A stretch of 64,000 nt of DNA. Source: Hydractinia symbiolongicarpus. Taxonomy: Eukaryota > Cnidaria > Hydrozoa > Anthoathecata > Hydractiniidae. The stretch is taken from contig NC_079888.1 of assembly GCF_029227915.1 (NCBI RefSeq), positions 14,863,001-14,927,000 of the forward strand, read 5' to 3'. Positions 58,201 to 64,000 of the stretch are shown piece by piece (positions within the stretch are counted from its first letter, which is position 1; every line of letters begins with the position of its first letter). The notes beneath the pieces were generated by a model that saw only the letters and a program-made list of their open reading frames with translations, was not told where the DNA came from and did not search any database. A program made the position numbers and the translations under genes.

Positions 58201-60719
58201 TAGTAATGTTTACAAACATTGTCCTGCCGACCAGAATGCACTTTATTAGACAGTCACATGATCATGTCTAATGACAGAGTGGGATTGACGAATGAAATAT
58301 AAGAAAATACATGTATATACTATCAAATGCTTGTGTATTGCAGGTTGAATGAAAAAAATGGAGAAGCAAGTTTCGGTTGCTTGACATACCTTGGTCAACA
58401 CTCTATGTACGTAGTTGCGTGAACAAACTACCAAATTTCTACAATGAACGCATAATGAAATTTTGCGTACGAGTTATCAACGAACTCCAAATATTTTTTA
58501 AAACGAAGCTGGACACGCACTTTAAATAGTAAGTGTGAATGCATTAAGTGAAAAAAGTAAGGAAAAAATGTTGTAAAAATACCGGATTTTTAAATTTCCC
58601 ACTTGTGCGAACGACCATAGTATTTGCTGGAGTAAGGTTGTCAGTATAATTTTCTTTGTTTTTTAGCTACAAAACTAACTGCTATAGCAAAAAAATAAAT
58701 TTTCTTATAGAAAAATCAAATGTGAAGAAACAAATACGTAGGGTGCTGAAATAAGCCTTTAAACACACACAGAAACCATTTTTGTACAAAAAGGACCCTA
58801 TTCTCATAACAATTATTACTTCCAGTGATCACATCGTGTTACAAATGTCCCCATTGAGGAATAGGTAATTTTATACACGACCTGTTAAGGAAGCAGATTC
58901 TGCTTTGTATTCGTTTGTTCGACCTTTAAAACAAATATACTTATTCTAAAATTATAACAGCATTTTAAAAGAAGAAGTCGTTAAACCGTGGACAATTCAA
59001 TGGGCACCAGTCCTATGTATCACGGTCTTTAGATTATAACCCGTCGTTTATATCCCAAGATATTTTGAGCATAATTTGGAAATGCAAAGAGGTGTAAGAA
59101 GGTGTGTGAAGATTTTAAAATTAAATTTCCTCAGAATATCATAGATGTAGGGGAGGGGTTAAAGGCTTCGCAATGAATATATATACAGAACAAGATGACC
59201 CTGTATGCTAAACCAAGCAAAGTTTTTTCTACGCTATATTTTACCATACGTAAACGTTGTCAATGCGAAAATCATTTTTTGTATTAAGACGGAACCTAAG
59301 AAGTACTGGAAAGAAGATACTTTGTTCAAAAATGTACTAAACTCCAAGAGCGAAATTTCACAAAATCTCCGCCTCTTGTGAATGTACCGTAATGCTTAAA
59401 ATGAAAACTCCTTTCATTAGACGCCCTTCGATTTAATGTACCTATAGAAATAAATGTTGAATATCACCAATAAGGATCTTTCTAAAAATCTTCTCGAAAT
59501 AATAAAAGAAGACAAATAGCCGATACTGTACCAGTTTTGTAATACTTAAAGATGATGTCATCAATCTTTGGAACATTCCACGTGAATTTGAACAGAAAAT
59601 ACCACCCCTTTACGCAAAGTTACTTTTTTTAACTCACGGAGAAATGCACCCGTCACAACAATGAATAAAAACATATTGCATTTGCTGTTTTGTGTGTCCG
59701 TAGCATAAGGTTCTTTCTCGCGCTCACCACACACAGACAAAATACATATATTAATAATATAGACATTGATGATACGTAATAAAAGTCTAATCAACGCTTA
59801 CACTTTTAATCACTGCCTCCAATAAAGTCACAAAATTTAAGGGACGTTTAGATAATTTTTATATCTCTAATAGCCGCCAAATTTCCACGAATTTTTTAAC
59901 AACGTGTTCACAACTGCTGCGCACAGTTTTTTTAAAATTCTCTAGAGTATTTTATCATTGTTATTTTCATAAATGACTCTGTTTACTAAAACTGCTAGTA
60001 TGATATATGCTTCTAATGTTAGACAACTTACAACTGTAAAAAGGCAAATAATCTCCTTAATTTTTTGCGTTAATACCCCATTCTATTTAAAAAATATTTC
60101 CTGTCTCGTTTGATCAGAAACAGGATATATATATTTTGCACACGAGCGAAACGTCCCAACCTTTAAACTCGAACAATACGTCTTACGTTCTTTGTACAGT
60201 TTCTATGCCACATCAATGTATGTGTTGACATTATAAGCGTTTTATCGCTACATTTATAATTGTATTAGCACATAAGTAAATTAAATACCATTTTTCTATA
60301 GAAATGTTAATTGAAATCTTTGGAAAGCTATGTTAATTAACAAAATCTGCTATCAATATTATCGGAGGAAAGTTATTTCAACAATGTTTTAAAAAATTGT
60401 TACGTCATCTTCTTGTTTACATGTCATAGACAACTTTCCGGTAGCATTTTCTATGGGTGCCCATTTACTGCAAAATGTGTTGGGTTGGGTTGGGTTATTT
60501 CTTTTTTTCTGATACTATTTCCTTCCTGCTCTGTGCCTTTTCCTCTTCCATTCAAGAAAGGGAAATACAAAATAGCATTAGAAGAAAGTTGGGGAATTTT
60601 ATTTCATTTTGCGAATCATATAAAACAAACGAAAAAAACATGATTTACAAGGAAACTTTTAAAGAGGGCAAAGCTCCTAAGAAGTACCAAGTGGGACTAA
60701 CCAGCGCAAATTTTTAATT
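55266..60719. other. Non-coding region between the paralogous secreted genes
   Basis: No firm gene. A 73-codon plus frame at 57765-57986 (EIRATRANSTDIS, ICTMMNEIY) has a natural composition and continues in another frame for about 25 codons (NDHMMVAASNDDGDF). It may be a gene remnant, family unknown. Other open frames are short and AT-biased. Confidence 0.4.
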
Positions 60720-61628
60720 ATGTTGTGTTTAAGAACTTCTGTTATCGTCTTGGTATTTTGGATGTTAGCACAGGTATGAAATTTAATATTAATCAAAAAT
60801 CCCTAATGTTGAATTATGTTTCCGTTACTATATGTATAACTTCTTCTCGATTTATATGTGCATATTACCTAATTATAGGAATCCTATCAAACAAAGTTGT
60901 GCTGGGCTAGCAACAAACTGCCTCGGTACATTGCAGCTAGTTGCATGACGACCAACGAAATTGACGTTACAATAAAGCCACGATGGAAAAATAATCTTCT
61001 AAAGCTGGTGGGAAAGTTTAAAATCAAACTGGAAATCGTAAGCCAAAGTTCTACCGATGGTTTCTCATTAACATTTCCATTTATTTTCACCAAATCGAAT
61101 GCTAAAAAAATTAAGGCATCATTACAGAGATATATCACTTGTCTGAAGGGTCAATCAATTGGCGATGCCAATTGTTCTCAGCCAATTGTTAAAAACCGAG
61201 CAGGGGATGACAAACAAGGAAAAGTTCTGATCGTTTTGAAAAAATATAAAGCAAGATATAGGTTTGATGTTGACCGTCTTGTTGTAAGCTTTGAGAAAAG
61301 AGAAAAGCAACTGCGAATAAAACGATCAGCGACTTCACCAAACAATTATGGTAATGTTACGAAAACTGGAACTGGTAAGAATGGAACAGAAGAAGTGAGC
61401 CTTTATAAACAATGCAAAACTGGCACCTCGGTATTTCGCTGCACAGGTATAAAGGCAATCAAATCCGAAGGAAGGGGATCACAAGAAAAAGCAAGAACCA
61501 AACGGGTAGCATTTATGCGCCTTAAGATATATGGTGTACAAAAGCAACAACAAAGACGTTCACTGGATTATTGGAGCGTTCTGAAGGTTGTTGATCTTGT
61601 CATCACTGGTTTAACAACAATATTGTAA
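60720..61628 (+). CDS. Secreted basic protein, two exons, paralogue 2
   Basis: join(60720..60773,60879..61628), 268 codons. Exon 1 encodes a signal peptide (MLCLRTSVIVLVFWMLAQ); donor GTATGA, acceptor TTATAG, phase 0, the same intron position as in paralogue 1. Shared blocks: ASCMTTNEIDVTIKP, KSNAKKIKASLQRY, CLKGQS...CSQPIVKN and RFDVDRLVV, then RIKRSATSPNN. The C-terminus differs (QQQRRSLDYW) and ends with a hydrophobic stretch (VVDLVITGLTTIL). Basic and probably cleaved at KR sites. Function unknown; defence or matrix roles are only guesses. Confidence 0.75.
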
Positions 61629-63303
61629 TGGTGCACTTGTTCATAAAAAGCTTTCTGTTGTGCAACCGACAAAATATATTATGCGTTAATTAACTTTGAA
61701 TAGCTTTTAGCTTATTTTATATAGGACTTATTAGAATCATATAGAAGTAATATTGAGTTTACATTGTTAATCTATATAATCTGGTGTACCATAATCTTAA
61801 GGCACATTTAGTAATGAGACATGAAACTTAAGTGAAAGTCCCTTCATAGTCAAGGTAGATTTATTCGTGAACATTTCACTCTATTCTTTTATTCTATACA
61901 AAGACCACGACTTGATCTTGATTTATAGGCAATAAGAAAAAGAGTTTATTAGAGAAGTCCAGGTATTATCTTCATATCAGTTTTTTTTAATATTAATCGT
62001 CACCGTTTTTAATATTGTATTCTTCATTATGAATCACGTTGGTAAAAATGTTACCATTGTGAATATGGTTTAAGACATGTTGTTTTAATTCTATCCATTA
62101 ATCACTAGCCGAAGTCCCGTGGAAGAATCCACTGAATCTCTCATCGAGTCCATATGATGGGTGCCAAATAAAAACATAGAACATGGAGAACGTGGAGAAA
62201 TCCACTTTAATCAAAGGAACAATGGAAAATATTGTTGATTAGAACCATTTCAACGACTAACAAATATACATAATACCACGTCAAGAAAGTCTGTTATGAA
62301 TTACACTGACAATTAATTCTATTATTGACGAAAAACAGCTAAAACAATATACGTAATAAAAAAAATCTTACATTTGGTATGTGTAAGTTGATTGAATGTC
62401 CGTAATCCGCGATGCATAAGGTAAAAACGAATTTTGGAATGTCTTTATTGCCCTGACTTTTAGTTCGTGGATTATCCCTTAAACAAGAGATAATCTACTT
62501 AACAAAGCGCGCCACGGGAAGGCAAGCCATGGGACTTTGCGCTTCACCTAAAAAAGAAAGAAGAGCATGTGTTAGACAACATAAGAAAACAGTGGTATGG
62601 AGAAGTGTGGAAAAGGAAATAATCACCTACTGTAATGGACAATTGTGTTTTCGAAGGTGTAGTCAGAAAGAAAGACAAATAAATCTGGTGTGCTATATTA
62701 AACTACCTGTTTAATTTATTGTACAACATAAACTCTTTAACTTATCCTCGCACTTTTATTAACGATAAGAAATAGGAGTTATCTGAAAGATTCGAACACA
62801 ATAATGTAAACGGTGGAATGTAATAAACCATTACATACTAATAAGGTTTTATCACTTAGTGAGTAAAAGAATGTGACAATAAAATAAGAATGAAATGAAG
62901 TTGAAAATGGGTAATTTAATATAAGCCATCTGGAATCGCAACAGAAACTTCAATTAAGAGAATTGTTCCGTAAATAATATGTTATGAAAACTTCTCAACA
63001 GCTACTTTGTAGTGTCAACGTGACACAATAGGGGGCATTCAAAAACGCTCAAATAGTCATTACTATGTACTCATCCGTCAACTAATTTGTATTTGCCTTA
63101 AAATGTTTGAACAAACTGTTTTTTGAATGCCTCCATGTTATCTATCTATAAATTAATACGACTTGTGTAAATTCAAATGGATTTGTTAGGAAACACAAAA
63201 ACGAAGTCTGTTCAGAATTGTTTTTACTCCGCAGAATTTTATTTTTGTTTGAAAACATGTTTAATTATAAAGCACTGTCGATCTCATCACCATGACAAAA
63301 GAT
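61629..63303. other. Non-coding region
   Basis: Nothing firm. A 61-codon frame at 62529-62714 rich in Lys, Arg and Cys has no match. AGTCCCGTGG at 62113 and CCATGGGACT at 62527 are nearly inverted but too short to call ends of an element. Confidence 0.4.
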
Positions 63304-63590
63304 TCATTTTCCAAAATGAAAAGTGATAGTTCCGTCATGGCAATTAGACACAACAGTGCAGGGTCGACTTCGCTCTTGTGTTTCGGGGAACTGTGTTTGT
63401 TTATCATTAGTTGTAATGCTGGTGGTAGTTTTTTTATTTAGTTGTTTCTTCCAGCTCCTTTTGAATTTTTCACTGTCTTTATACCCATTATGTTTCCAAA
63501 ACTGAAACGATCTTTCAGATTTTGGACCAGGGTTCTCATCCCTATATTCTTTGTAGCGAGCACGAAGCTCGTCGTTCTCTTTTTCCTTTT
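63304..63590 (-). CDS. 3'-terminal exon of a minus-strand gene
   Basis: Acceptor TTTTTTTCAG then 94 codons and TGA at 63304. The frame enters in phase 1 and reads KENDELRARYKEYRDENP, SERSFQFWKHNGYKDSEKF, then a Thr-rich part and CTVVSNCHDGTITFHFGK. The composition is that of a genuine hydrophilic protein. No family recognised. Upstream exons must lie beyond 63600, possibly outside the window. Confidence 0.5.
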
Positions 63591-64000
63591 CTGAAAAAAA
63601 TTAAACTTCTAATAATCAAAGATTTTACGTGCAAGTGCTAACGGTGTCCTCAATTTTATGTTACTTACTACTTACTATTTAAGTAACAATTGAAATTTGT
63701 AATTATGATTGATCTCTTTAGGTAAGTTGTGAAAGTAATTAAAATTAAAAATTAAATTGCTCGACATAATATAATATCTGCACTGTAAAGTCATGAAATG
63801 TGCTGATTTAAGTTGTCCTTTTTCACCATGAAATTTATGCTTGTTGATAGAACGTTTTTAAGAAAGTTTGAATGATGACGTTAAAAGATTTCGCAACAGT
63901 CTACGATGTTGTCATTAAAACACTGAAATTTTAGGTCATTCTTAGGTAATAAAAATGATAAATGATGTACACACATGAGTTTATAGTCATGTGTTTTCAT

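Noticed and set aside
60413-60717. Plus-strand frames just before secreted paralogue 2
   Set aside because: They overlap in two frames, lack motifs and end before the signal-peptide exon; most likely upstream non-coding sequence.

Overview
The window is a piece of an AT-rich animal genome, most likely a cnidarian and probably a hydrozoan. The reasons are genes with GT..AG introns, very little coding density, and a repeat complement that looks cnidarian from memory: a degraded Polinton/Maverick, a THAP-Kolobok transposon next to a P2X7-intracellular-domain-like gene, KDZ, Harbinger and Mutator-like fragments, and multi-zinc-finger tyrosine recombinases. The species call is inference; no database was searched.

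Layout. 0-6.2 kb: an intact-looking four-exon tyrosine-recombinase gene on the minus strand (predicted 915 aa), with a 0.74 kb MITE just upstream. 6.2-11.6 kb: non-coding, with a tandem array of a 'GTAACTAATCTCCCC' motif and a TATC microsatellite. 11.7-13.8 kb: a second, 5'-truncated paralogous recombinase gene whose apparent start is a BEL/Pao reverse-transcriptase fragment. 13.9-26.1 kb: a decayed Polinton/Maverick-type element carrying protein-primed DNA polymerase B, packaging ATPase, integrase N-terminus, HNH nuclease with zinc-knuckle arrays, and several small membrane or coiled-coil proteins; many frameshifts and stops. 26.2-32.4 kb: nested transposon debris (Harbinger, Mutator-like, and two copies of a retroelement tail). 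32.8-37.2 kb: THAP-Kolobok transposase pseudogene with a TTAA-type MITE inside it, tail-to-tail with a P2X7-like gene. 37.5-39.9 kb: remnants and small exons of other minus-strand genes. 41.7-44.2 kb: KDZ transposase pseudogene with introns. 44.5-46.8 kb: 3' half of a non-LTR retroelement in which a restriction-like endonuclease ORF overlaps an ORF for a ubiquitin-specific protease (C19), followed by 101-bp tandem repeats and a conserved stem-loop. 47.2-49.1 kb: exons of a minus-strand zinc-finger gene. 49.5-64 kb: mostly non-coding, but holding two paralogous two-exon genes for secreted basic proteins (54.4 and 60.7 kb) and one 3'-terminal exon on the minus strand at 63.3 kb.

The host-gene candidates best supported by intact frames and splice sites are the recombinase gene at 1.6-5.3 kb and the two secreted-protein genes. 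Almost everything else is mobile DNA. The most unusual observation is the deubiquitinase-type protease attached to a retroelement, seen in two copies that share the protease, the 3' repeats and a stem-loop with a compensatory base change.
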